DNA of 30,000 nucleotides, from contig JAHBMJ010000056.1 of NCBI GenBank assembly GCA_018398765.1, forward strand, positions 8,693 to 38,692, written 5' to 3'. Shown one piece after another: positions 1-9,927 of the stretch (positions are counted from its first letter, which is position 1; the number at the start of each line of letters is the position of its first letter). The position numbers were made by a program, and so were the translations under genes. Below the pieces are notes generated by a model. The model worked only from the letters and a program-made list of their open reading frames with translations, did not search any database and was not told where the DNA came from. Source of the DNA: Chromera velia (Eukaryota > Sar > Chromeraceae).

Positions 1-1055
1 ATACACCTTATGTTCTTTGCGGGATGCTGCAGACTGCAGAACGACAAACAGAAACCATGTCAGCAGACATGTTCTCCGGCTTCTCTGAAAGCAGAAGTCA
101 CTGGCAGTCATGTGGCTCACGCGCAGATCTTTTGAGGGAAGAAATCCAAGAGTGAAAAAGGAGCACTTTCCGGAACTCTCACAGAGCTGAGTCGCTTCCT
201 CAGCAGATGTCGCTTTACTGTTCTGCAGCTCCTTCACTAAATTTTCCTCCTCGCACGTAGCGAAAGTATTTGGAAAAATCTTAAAGCCCGGCATGCTCGC
301 CTCCAATTGCGACAGCTTCACGCCTTGAGTCCAGCTATCGTCGAAGTGGCTGCAAGAATCAGAGGGAACGATGTTGGCACAGGGAATCTGGTGCTTTCTG
401 AGGGACTGGAGGTATCGCCCTGCCTGAGTTCCCAGGGCGGAAATCGCTGTGGCTCGGAATCGAAGCACAACTCCAGTTGTGACTCTCCGTCCCTGCAAGC
501 ACCACGATAATGAGGGAAAACGGATTCGTATTCTGTCTTCACAGGAGCCCGATGAGAAGTGCAACCGCGCGGAACCGACCACTGATAGAACCGACAAGCC
601 GCATTTCCGTCGCAAATTTCCTCGGCATCCTGAGCAACTTGAAAGGGAAATTTGAAAATTGTATATCCGCAGGATTCCGCATGGCTCGCAGAGGCGTTGA
701 ATTCCCTGCGATCTCACCTTCTCTGTCACGACTTCCTCCGCTTTCGCATCCAGCACCTGTTTTCTCTCGCAGAAGTAGTAGGCTGCGGGTGGTGTTCACA
801 TCGAACGCTTCATACGAGGAAGGCCGCGACAGTGGATCAAAAGAAGATCATGCCGGACCAACGTACATTTTCTGTTGGTCAAAAATCGGTCTTGAGTCTG
901 AAGAGAATTTTAAGGCAAGGGGTCACATTCCGTGTCAGAAGTCCTCATCACGCACAGCGAGGGTTCTGGTCAAGCACAGTCCTCACCTCTTCCAGCCGAA
1001 CCGGCTCTGCCAACAGCAGACCGAGTATCGCCAAAAGCATCACAGGAGGCTTCAT
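1..1055 (-). CDS. Secreted cysteine-rich (PAN/Apple-like) protein, 5' part only
   Basis: I do not recognise the exact family. Exons by splice phase: 956-1055, 718-782, 580-629, 121-349, then an exon ending near 26 or 33 that leaves the window. The ATG at 1055 opens a hydrophobic signal peptide (MKPPVMLLAILGLLLAEPVR). Donors are gtgcgt, gtgaga, gtcggt and gtgagc, and acceptors are tgcag, cgcag or ctcag; all phases agree, giving 148 codons so far. Two cysteine modules follow each other with spacing C-x22/23-C-x5-C-[RS]-F-[YF]: the first from the FCERKQ segment to ACRFYQ, the second from TCEEEN to KCSFFTLG. This pattern resembles PAN/Apple-like adhesion domains, which is an inference. The protein is probably extracellular or in the secretory route. 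The exact 580/349 junction is the least certain, chosen because gtcggt fits phase and donor rules. GCATGC palindromes lie upstream. Confidence 0.6.
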
Positions 1056-1779
1056 TGTGTCGCACAACTCTGCTTGTTGCCCCACGTCAGTCTGACGAAC
1101 CGTCTGAAAGCAGTCCAGTGAAGCGCGGGCTGCGCGGCCTCCTGTTACATCATGCATTGTGTCAATCTGCGAGGCACAAAGGCGGGCTGTCATGCATGGA
1201 GTCTCTGACACTGCCACCAAAGAGTGTTGCATTGCAGACGGATGAGGGAATGACTGCATGAAGAATGTTGCACTGTTGCATTTGCACTGAAGCAATTGGC
1301 GCATGCATGCCCCCAACCACAAAAATTGCGTGACCTAAAGGTCAGTACAAGATAGTACAAGAGACTGGAGCTGCCACTGACTCACTGAGTCGCTCATGCA
1401 ATGATGCAGTCGATCTTTGTCTCTCATGGTCTGGTTTCCTGACAGGAGTCCCAGAAGACTTTCTCTGATTCGGACACGATCGAGCAGACCGAAGGCATCG
1501 ATATGCAGCCATTCATACGTGCACCTGTACTCGGCTAAGACTGACAAGTCAGATTGGATCGCCAGACTGATCATCAGCGTGCAAGTGCATTTCCTCTCCG
1601 TCCTGTAGTGGATTGATAAGAGGGGTTTCAGGGACCGATTCTCGCCACATTTACGGACAAAATTGATCACTTGTGGTCTCTGATAGAAGGCTGGATCCCG
1701 GGCAAGCCACCCTGCGGACAAAGCTGAAGTAGCAGGGTCCGAATTGTCACACCTTGGTAGACGGTAGATTTCCATCTAA
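1056..1779. other. Intergenic / upstream region of the cysteine-rich gene
   Basis: No supported gene. Frames on both strands here lack family motifs. Several ATGCAT/GCATGC palindromes occur between about 1150 and 1312, including gcgcatgcatgc near 1301, just upstream of the minus-strand start at 1055. They may be promoter elements. Confidence 0.35.
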
Positions 1780-1938
1780 ATGGAGATCAATGCACCCGAG
1801 GCAACCCCGTTTTTCTTCGGGTCTATCATCATGCTGGCCGGCGTGGTCCTTCCACTGGTTGTGATCGCAGTAAAGAACAAGAACTCAGTCCTCGAACTGA
1901 TGAGGCGCTCTCACAAACATGGTGGCTCCCGTCACTAA
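1780..1938 (+). CDS. Hypothetical 52-residue single-pass membrane protein
   Basis: A short complete frame. The codon directly before the ATG is TAA and the context (AAATGG) is favourable, so the start is fixed if the gene is real. The product has a short polar N-terminus (MEINAPEATP), one hydrophobic segment (residues ~11-31, FFFGSIIMLAGVVLPLVVIAV without its last residue), and a basic tail ending in SHKHGGSRH. This is the layout of small organellar or ER membrane subunits. I do not recognise a family and assign no function. It could be chance, since nothing besides codon content and topology supports it. Confidence 0.35.
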   Translation: MEINAPEATPFFFGSIIMLAGVVLPLVVIAVKNKNSVLELMRRSHKHGGSRH

Positions 1939-2600
1939 CGGTCCCAGCACTGCGAACAATTTCCAAAGATTTCTCCTGTGAATTGAGCGGCAGTAGAATT
2001 GCAGTTCAAGCAGGGACCCACTCCACCCTTTTGAAAGCACTTGACTGACATTCATTCAAACCACTGTGGTGTTCATCCACGAAGCCTTCCTTCACTTTCG
2101 CGCAAGTTCTTTTCGCATTTTGCCACACATTTCCTCTTTTGGGGATATTCAGTCTCTTTGACTCTCTGATGTCCGTGCCCCGCTTTCTCCACTGACTTTT
2201 TCGTCCTGTCTTCATACGATTTCCCTTGAGGTTTTGTTTCTTCTACAGCCCTTCATCTCAGGTCTGTTTTTCTTTCAGTGGGAGACCGCTAAGCCACAGT
2301 TAGTGGGAGGTATGCTTTTGCTTTTCTGTTACTCTCTTTCCCACTCGCTGGAAGAGGGGCGGAAAAGAAGGCAAAGCGGCAAATCAGGCTGTGATCTACA
2401 ACAACGTAATTTCAAAGCTCTTGCTTCTACCCTCTAAACCCTTCATTGCCAGCTGTCTCTGCCTTAGCAACTCTGTGCGTTTGTGTTTTCGTCACCCAAG
2501 TTTTTGGTCTGTGGCGGTCTGTCTGTTTCTGTCTGTGCCTCGATTCCGTTGTTCGCACCTCCTTCATTGCCTCGCTCTGTAGCTTTTCCGTCAGACAGTC
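1939..2600. other. Intergenic, no gene seen
   Basis: Pyrimidine-rich sequence with short frames lacking recognisable motifs. It grades into (CTGT)n repeats from about 2500 on. Confidence 0.4.
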
Positions 2601-2610
2601 GGCCCCTCTG

Positions 2611-2701
2611 AGTCTGTCTGTCTGTCTGTCTGTCTGGATGGATGGATGGATGGATGGATGGATGGAAAGAAAGGAAGAAAAAAAGGCAAGAAAAGACGAT
2701 A

Positions 2702-2775
<74 letters not shown>

Positions 2776-2776
2776 G
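2611..2776 (+). repeat. Compound tetranucleotide repeat (CTGT)n-(GGAT)n-(CCTG)n-(CTGT)n
   Basis: Runs of CTGT (2611-2635), GGAT (2636-2665), CCTG (about 2703-2742) and CTGT (2743-2776), separated by an A/G-rich linker ending in aagaaaagacgat. Frames through it encode only repetitive Ser-Val-Cys-Leu or its antisense and are not genes. Confidence 0.9.
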
Positions 2777-3056
2777 AAGAAAGGAAGAGAAAAAGGAAAG
2801 AAAAGACGACAGAGTCTGTCTGTCTTTTCAGCCTGTCGCCAATATAGTGGCAATCGAAGTGTGACGAAACCCTCCTGGTTGTTTTCGAATAGTTTGTTAT
2901 CTGTCGTTATTTCCGCAGAAGGACGGCTTCCTCCAGGTCCTTATGCCTGTGAGCAGCCACGCATACACACATCGCACACACATACGCACACATACATGCA
3001 CACGCACACGCATTCTTTCCATCTGGGCGGGGGGGCAAAAGAAGAGATCCAACAAG

Positions 3057-3087
3057 AAGAGAGGGGCTGGGGCTGGGGCTGGGGCTG
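3057..3087 (+). repeat. (GGGGCT)n short array, G-quadruplex motif
   Basis: Four consecutive G4 runs separated by two-base CT loops, a textbook intramolecular G-quadruplex pattern. A run of seven or more G also lies nearby at about 3030. Function unknown. Confidence 0.7.
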
Positions 3088-3396
3088 AGAAACGATAAAG
3101 GGAACCCCAGAAGAAGAAAAAGAAAAGAGACAGGGAACCCCAGAAAAAAAGAAAAAAAGAAAGTGCTACTGCGGCTGGCAGCTGGGGGGGTCTGGTTGCT
3201 TCGACTACCTCGTAAACGAAAGGAGAAGGAAAGAAACAAACACGTCCAGATGGAAAGAATGTGAAAGTGCAAAGGCGTAAGCCTGCACTGAGCAAGGCAG
3301 GGCCGCAGGGTACGCTCAAGGCCTGGACCTCTGATACCCTCCCACAGAGAGTGCGCGCCAAAAGAAGAAAGGAAAAAAGGGAAAGAAAAGACAGTG

Positions 3397-3398
<2 letters not shown>

Positions 3399-3427
<29 letters not shown>

Positions 3428-3975
3428 ACGATATGGTCTGTCTGTCTAAAGAAAAGGAGCCTGAGGGAGATCCAGAAACACATAGTCTGTCTGTTTGTAG
3501 AAAAGGAAGGGGAAAAACCATATTGTCTGTCTGTCTGTCCGTCTGCGTCTTGTCTGTCTGTCTGTCTGTCTGTCCGTCTGCCCACCCCCCCACCTCTGTC
3601 TAAAGAACATGACGGTGCCGGTCCCTGCGTGCAGTTTTCTTTTTTCGTTTTGTTGTCATTTTTAATTTTTGTTGGGTTTTCTTGCCTTGTTCTCTTTTCT
3701 TCTCTTTCTTGTCTTGAGTGGAAGCAGCAGAGGAGTAGCGTGTGAAACCAGTGATCACGTGAAAGTCTGTCGGGAGGTGGAGAGGCAAGGGGCGCTCAAC
3801 TCTCACCTTTCGGCCCCCCTGCCCACGCTGTTTGATTGTTGGTTTTTGTCTTTGTTCTTTCTTTCTTTTTGTCTGTTGTGTTCATGAAGAAAAGAAGGGA
3901 GAAGAAGAAACATATAGTCTGTCCGTCTGTCCGTCTGTCCGTCTGTCTGTCTGTCTGTCTGTCTGTCTGCCTGTC
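3399..3975 (+). repeat. Cluster of (CTGT)n tracts with A/G-rich linkers
   Basis: Tracts of CTGT with CCGT variants at about 3399-3427, 3519-3545, 3555-3590 and 3917-3975. Each is preceded by a purine-rich linker of the type gaaagaaaagac or gaagaaacatatagtctg. The same linkers recur at 9300-9600, so this is a composite repeat family rather than independent slippage. Confidence 0.8.
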
Positions 3976-4041
3976 CGTGTACATTTACTCTTTTTTTCTA
4001 AATATGTTTTATATCGTATTGATTTACTATATTTAAATGAT

Positions 4042-5266
4042 ACTCTTGAAATTATTTTCTTTTTGGACTTACAATGGAGTATATAAAACTTGAGAATTAA
4101 CTCTCTAGCTTGCTCTAGCTGAAACTTTTATAATGAATTAACTAGTGAATTAATGATTTATACACAGTAGATTCATTATGAGATACTAGAAGTATTATGT
4201 AGTATCATGTATGATACACCTAGCGATACACTATCACGATTCGCCTACATACATAAACTGTGATAGACATAGTATCATAAACAGACATAAAGTTTGGTAA
4301 TTAAGCTAAGTTAATAGTGACAAGCAGGACATGTTTAATTTAATGAATCTGTACATAGCTTTTAATTTCAATTCAATTGGAATGATATTAGCTAGGATAC
4401 TGGTATATATGATTTGATTTGAGTTGATTAAAACCATGCAGTGGGTATAACTCATCTTTAAGTCAGATCATGGCTTTTTAGGTTGCACTGCGGTTGACAC
4501 AGCGCGGTCATTTATTTTTAATCAATGAAGATTAACTCCTAAACTAACCTTAGTAATTAAGCTTTACGATTGACTCATAAATAAAAGTCTAGAAATACTG
4601 ATAATAATAAAGGTCCGAGCTTAGGCTAGATAAAGGTTCATGTAATAAACAGACATTCAACTCTTGAAATTATTTTCTTTTTGGACTTACAATAGAGTAT
4701 ATAAAACTTGAGAATTAACTCTCTAGCTTGCTCTAGCTAAAACTTTTATAATGAATTAACTAGTGAATTAATGATTTATACACAGTACATTCATCATGAG
4801 ATACTAGAAGTATTATATAGTATCATGTATGATACACCTAGCGATACACTATCACGATTCGCCTACATACATAAACTGTGATAGACATAGTATCATAAAC
4901 AGACATAAAGTTTGGTAATCAAGCTAAGTCAATAGTGATAAGCAGGACATGTTTAATTTAATGAATCTGTACATAGCTTTCAATTTCAATTCAATTGGAA
5001 TGATATTAGCCAGGATACTGGTATATATGATTTGATTTGAGTTGATTAAAACCATGCAGTGAGTATAACTCATCTTTAAGTCAGATCATGGCTTTTTAGG
5101 TTGCACTGCGGTTGACACAGCACGGTCATTTATTTTTAATCAATGAAGATTGACTCTCAAATTAAGCTTTACGATTGACTCATAAATAAAAGTCTAGAAA
5201 TAGTGATAATAATAAAGGTCCCAGCTCAGGCTAGATAAAGGTTCATGTAATAAACAGACATTCAGC
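4042..5266. repeat. AT-rich tandem dimer of a ~618-bp unit
   Basis: The first copy starts at 4042 (actcttgaaattattttc) and the second at 4660 with the same bases; both end in taataaacagacattca. The copies are nearly identical, with scattered substitutions and a small deletion in copy 2 near 5155 (opposite about 4535-4560). There is no long frame and no terminal inverted repeat. Short hairpins such as gtatcat-gt-atgatac lie inside. The AT content is much higher than in the flanks, so this is probably a satellite or a non-autonomous element. Confidence 0.85.
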
Positions 5267-5544
5267 TGATTTATTTGCTTACTCAACTTCTTTTCTATCT
5301 TTTAAAATATTCTTTTTACACATCAGGTTTCGTTCTTCCTTTATCCCGCTTCTTTTGTCCTTTTTCTTTTTCTTCTTCTTCCTTCTCTCCTTCTTTGCTT
5401 CCTCCAGTGAGTCCTGCCTGAGTTTTTGCTCTCTGCCCGACAGTCAATTCTGTCCTGGGATCTGTCTGTCACCGCTCCGCACGCAAGCACCCAAACAGCC
5501 AAAGAGCCAAACACCCAATCAATCAATCAACGAATTTGAATCGA
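5267..5544. other. Pyrimidine-rich spacer, likely 3' flank of the phosphoesterase gene
   Basis: C/T-rich sequence downstream of the minus-strand stop at 5545, probably its 3' untranslated region. No gene seen. Confidence 0.4.
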
Positions 5545-7026
5545 TCAGCCTTCCCTTCTGTTAGGGGGGTCAAGAGGAACCACGCGCACAGCAACTGCCG
5601 CAGCTGCACTGTTCCCCCCCCCCTCTGCACCCCCATCCGAACCCAAATAGAGCGAAGGGGACCCCCGAGAGTCCCCAGTATCGAGACAGAGCACGGAGCC
5701 CGACGCAGCATGGATCAGACGACCGGGGGGCACAGACCCGCCTGCCGACTGCTGCTGTTGGAGCGGCACCCACACCCATGAGCTCATCGACGCTGGGTCA
5801 AATCCCTTCGATGCCCCCTCTTCTTCGGCGAGGCAGATAAGGCGAAAAGTCCCGTTGGAGGCGGGGACTGCGCATAGAAACCGCTTCGGCGTTGTGCCGT
5901 CGTTGGCCTCGGCAGAGTAAATTCGCATTTTGGAGTGACCCTGTGCCTGCGTGCCCAGCAGCTGTAAAAGCCACTGCTGGTTGATTCTGCCTCTGCGCAC
6001 AGGCCAGGGAAGGAGCGTGCGCCTCTTTGAGTCTGCAGCGTCCAGATCGAGCACCAGACCCTGGGCGCCTGTGCATTCCAACTGTAAAAGAACGGGAACT
6101 CCTTGAGGAGGAATGAGGGAGATCTCTTGGGTCTGGCTCTGCTGTGGGGGGGGGGAGTTCTGAGTTCTGGGAGGGCTTCGCTCGGGGGAGAGCTGGGTCG
6201 GCATTCCGGGATGTATGCGGACTTCTATCACATTGGGTTTGTGATACAAATCCATGGCGGCATTGCTGAAGAGAGTGGCAGCGGATGTGCCCCCCTCCTG
6301 CTCCCACGAAAGTCTCTTCACTCCCACCTCATCGTGCACGTGTCCGAAACAGTGCAAAGGAATCTGGAGGGCTCTCACAGTGGACAGCAACGGTTCACAG
6401 CCCCAGTGAGAGTAATTCGAGCGGTGGCCTTCACAGAGATTGCATTCCACCGTGGTGTCCCCCTTCCCTCTATGCCACGCCAGGTCCAAAACTCCCAGGG
6501 GAGGTTGGTGAGTCACCAAAATATCGGTATCCGCAGGAATCTCCAACCATTTCTTAGCTCGGTCTGCAATCCTCAATCCCCACGCCATCGAACAGTTATT
6601 CCAGGGTGACCCGAAAATTTTGACCCCGTTGACGACAACAAACTCATCCAACAACATCACCCACCGATCCTTCTTCCCTGCCTGCTCTCTCTTCTTGTTG
6701 CTCTCCGCATCACAGAGGAGCCTCCGACGAAGCTCTTCAACCTCCAGTCTGTCAAGTCCTAGTTCATGATTTCCACAGACGATAATCTTGAGGGGGTGGT
6801 TGAGGGTTGAAAACCATTCGAGGAAAGGAGTAACTTCATCGGCACCTTGGCGGATCCCCTGGTTCGTGAAGTCTCCACTGTGAATGAGAATATCCCCCTC
6901 AGGAATCGAAGTATAAGACTGGCAGTGAGTGTCACTGATGTGAACGACAGTCATTTTCTCGACAGCCTTCCCAGACACCCCAACGTGTCTGGCTTGTATC
7001 TCGCCACGTGTCTTGTGCTTCTGCAT
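5545..7026 (-). CDS. MPPED-like metallophosphoesterase fused to a ricin-type beta-trefoil domain
   Basis: Single uninterrupted frame of 493 residues. The calcineurin-like phosphoesterase motifs appear in order: HISDTH (Asp32, His34), HSGDFTNQG (~50-57), GNHE (85-88), VTHQPP (~170) and FGHVHD (~228). These bind two metals in the MPPED1/MPPED2 branch of phosphodiesterases. A proline/serine/glutamine-rich linker (~270-305) follows. The last ~185 residues resemble a beta-trefoil lectin-type domain: LQLECTGAQGLVLDLD, a QQWLL (QxW-like) motif, and SGSVLCLDTGDSRGS. The fold assignment is an inference. The sequence shows no signal peptide or membrane segment, so it is probably cytosolic. The natural substrate is unknown. 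It is the only clearly intronless gene here and is head-to-head with bL17m, 579 bp away. Confidence 0.88.
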   Translation of the reverse strand: MQKHKTRGEIQARHVGVSGKAVEKMTVVHISDTHCQSYTSIPEGDILIHSGDFTNQGIRQGADEVTPFLEWFSTLNHPLKIIVCGNHELGLDRLEVEELRRRLLCDAESNKKREQAGKKDRWVMLLDEFVVVNGVKIFGSPWNNCSMAWGLRIADRAKKWLEIPADTDILVTHQPPLGVLDLAWHRGKGDTTVECNLCEGHRSNYSHWGCEPLLSTVRALQIPLHCFGHVHDEVGVKRLSWEQEGGTSAATLFSNAAMDLYHKPNVIEVRIHPGMPTQLSPERSPPRTQNSPPPQQSQTQEISLIPPQGVPVLLQLECTGAQGLVLDLDAADSKRRTLLPWPVRRGRINQQWLLQLLGTQAQGHSKMRIYSAEANDGTTPKRFLCAVPASNGTFRLICLAEEEGASKGFDPASMSSWVWVPLQQQQSAGGSVPPGRLIHAASGSVLCLDTGDSRGSPSLYLGSDGGAEGGGNSAAAAVAVRVVPLDPPNRREG

Positions 7027-7605
7027 TGCGTGAAAGGACGGGGAAAAAAATCCAGCGGCAAAGTGTCAGCTTTACTGCTCCAGTCGTTCTGCTATGGAAT
7101 TTTGTGATGCAGTGAGGCTGCAATGGACCCTGTCAAACTGCTTCGGCAATTAAAGCAGTGGCTCTGTCGTTTTCTGGAGTACTGTACTTCCGGCCGTGTT
7201 GTACATTTTCTGTTGATGAAAATTTTGAAATATCCACGGCAACTCAACGCCAGAGCCGATTAATCGGCTCTTGGGGAACTCAGCGCGCGTTTTGCGCGCA
7301 CCGCGCCTGCATATCGCCTGCATGCATGCCGCGCAGCCCTGCGCATGCATGGCATGCATCGGTCGCGGGCCGGAGCTTGCGCCTCACAAGAATACAGACA
7401 GATCATCGAAGACAGATGAGCACAGCTTCGTATTGCTCGTGCGATTGATTAACGGCAGTCCTTAATTGCTGCTTCTTTCAGACTGCCGGCTTCTAGCAAT
7501 TTTTCATGCGCCAGTGCCGTGCTTTCAACTTCCGCGATCATCCAGGCGAAGCTTTCGTAAATCAGTCTCCAACTCTGTCACTCTCTTGGGAAAAGAAAGG
7601 ACAGG
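7027..7605. promoter_or_regulatory. Divergent promoter region between phosphoesterase and bL17m
   Basis: This 579-bp gap separates two divergent start codons. It holds the 17-bp motif GCGCGCGTTTTGCGCGC at 7283-7299, followed by clustered GCATGC/TGCATGCAT palindromes at about 7318-7360. The same 17-bp motif with adjacent GCATGCAT lies in the other divergent promoter (24376-24399). TGCATGC is a known ApiAP2-bound or promoter motif in apicomplexans; its use here is inferred. Confidence 0.55.
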
Positions 7606-9878
7606 ATGGGGTTCGGGGAGACCACGCGCTTCATTGGCCTCGGCGTCAAGAGGTCGAAATTTCGAAAATTCGGCCGTCACCCCCACATTCGGTGGAGCAT
7701 GATGAAGTCAGTCTGCAGCGCCAGGAGACGGCTGCATTGTCTGTCTCCGTGTGTGTGCCCGTTGCCTTCCTCTTGCTGTTTCCCCACGGGGAGACTTGTA
7801 CACGGAGATCCGTTCTCAGTGCATGTGTGTGCGATGAATCTGACGGAATACCCCGTGCCTGCTTGCCTGCAGGACAATGGTAGACAATTTGATCAAGCAC
7901 CAGCGCATGGAGACGTCGGTGGCACGGGCCAAGGAAGTGCAGCAGTACGTTGAGGAGATTGTGCACTTCGCAAAAAAAGGTCAGGGAAGGGTGTGTGGAC
8001 GTCAAGTACACCCCTCTCCTGTTTTGTGATGTGCGTCGCCCAAGGAAAAAGGAAATCTGATTTGATGGATTGATTCAGTGATGGATTGATTGACTGAGCA
8101 TAGTAACTATCCTATACCAGCATAAGCAGAGTGAGTTGTGTACTTTGCGTGCCTGTTTGAATTTGTCTGTGTGGATGCATGAATGCATGGAAGGATGCAT
8201 GGCGCAGGCGTCTTTGAATCTGCCCGTCTGGCGGTCTCTGCGGATCCGCGACTGCTCATTTTGGTTGCGTGTCTGTCACTCGATCTGCCTTTTCATCTTT
8301 CGTTCCTCCTGTCTTTGTGCCTTCCTACCTGTCTGCCTCCGTCTTTGCAGACACCCCCCAGGCCGACAAGATTGTGGAGTCGATGCTAGTCTCCAGCCAG
8401 GCCCGTCAGATTCTCTACGAGAAGCTCCTCCCTAGGTACAGAGAGAGGCCTTTTTTCGTCACGCGCATCGTGCCCCAGTGGAGGGTACGCATGAGGGACG
8501 CATCGCCTCGGGCCTTCATCGAATTCATCGATAGGTCAGAATGGGGGTGGGGTGGGGGGGGGGTTAGGTGCGGTTGGGTTACTTGCACGGTTGTTTGGCA
8601 TTGTCACAGTTTGTCTGTAGCAGTGAAGCAAGAGTATAAACAAGAGTAAGAAAGATTTAATAACAGAGAGAGAGAGAGAGACAAAAGTGGGGGGCAAAAT
8701 TGCCAGCGCCGCTCAACCTCTACTTGCTGCGTTATTCAAGATGCCGTCTGCAGACCTGGGGAGTTGCGTCCGGCAAGGCCTGTGGGGAATCGGAAACTTC
8801 TGTGGCTTTGGGAGGCGATGCAGAAGACTCGAAGGAACCATCGGAGATATTTTTTTGTCAGCCGAGTGTGGGATTTTTGGTTTGGTTTTTCAAAGGCCAA
8901 GAAGAAGACAAAAGGTTTTCTCTAGTGTCTAGTCCTTCGCGCTCTTGAACCCATTTGGTTCTCTGGGTCTCTATCAGAAGAATTGGAGGTTTCCTCTATC
9001 CGTCTGTGTCTCTTCTTCATCAATCCATTCGTACATTCTCTTCTTATTTACAGCTCCCTTTCTGTCTGGCTGTGCTTCTGTCTCTCTGTTTGTTTTGCCG
9101 GTCTGTCTGTGAGGAAAGCGGCAGAAAGCATGGGAAAAGTTGCGATAGACCTGTCGGCCGACCTACCCCTCTACCTGGCTTTCTGCGTTTCTGTCTACCT
9201 GCCTGCCTGCCTGTTTCTCCAGGTGCTTGCCTTCCGGTCTGTTTGTCTACCTCTGCCTGTTTGTGTCTGTCTTCCTCTCCGTCAGCCTTTGTTGTGCATG
9301 AAAAGAGGAAGGAAGAAAAAAAAAACATGTAGTCTGTCTGTCTGTCTGTCGGTCTGTCTGTCTGTCAAGAAAAGAAGACGATATAATCTGTCTGTATTGT
9401 CTGTCTGTCTGTCTGTCTGTCTGTAGAGGGAGAAGAAGAAGAAACATATAGTCTGTCTGTCTGCCTGTCTGTCTGTCTCTCTGTCTGTCTGTCTGCCTGT
9501 CTGTCTGTCTGTCTGTCTGTCAAGAAAAGAAGACGATACAATCTGTCTGTATTGTCTGTCTGTCTGTTGATCTGTCTGTCTGTCGGTCTGTCTGTCTGTC
9601 AATGTTCCATGAAAAGGAGAGGAAATGCAACGCTGTCAGCTCTCTCTTGTGTCCCTCTGCGTGTGTCTCTTCTTCTCTCTCTGTTCAGACGGCGAAACGG
9701 TTAGGGCTCCTGACTGAGGAGGGAAAACTGATAGAGGACCCGAAAACGCTGCTCAAGTTGCATAACTTCAGAGTGAGTGCAGAACTGTTTTTTTCCCTTT
9801 GATGCCTGACGGAGACCTTTTCGTCTTCAATCAGTCATATTCAGGAAGAGAGGCTGCGAGAAACGAGGAACCCGTTGT

Positions 9879-9927
<49 letters not shown>

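Noticed and set aside
510-1121. 203-codon plus-strand open frame
   Set aside because: It overlaps four phase-consistent exons of the minus-strand secreted protein and has no domain or biased composition of its own.
9330-9600. CRISPR-like alternation of repeats and spacers
   Set aside because: The repeats are simple CTGT tracts inside a eukaryotic intron, without a constant repeat length or unique spacers.
2446-9602. Many frames rich in SVCLSVCL or TDRQTDRQ
   Set aside because: They are translations of CTGT tetranucleotide repeats, open in several frames at once, and are not proteins.
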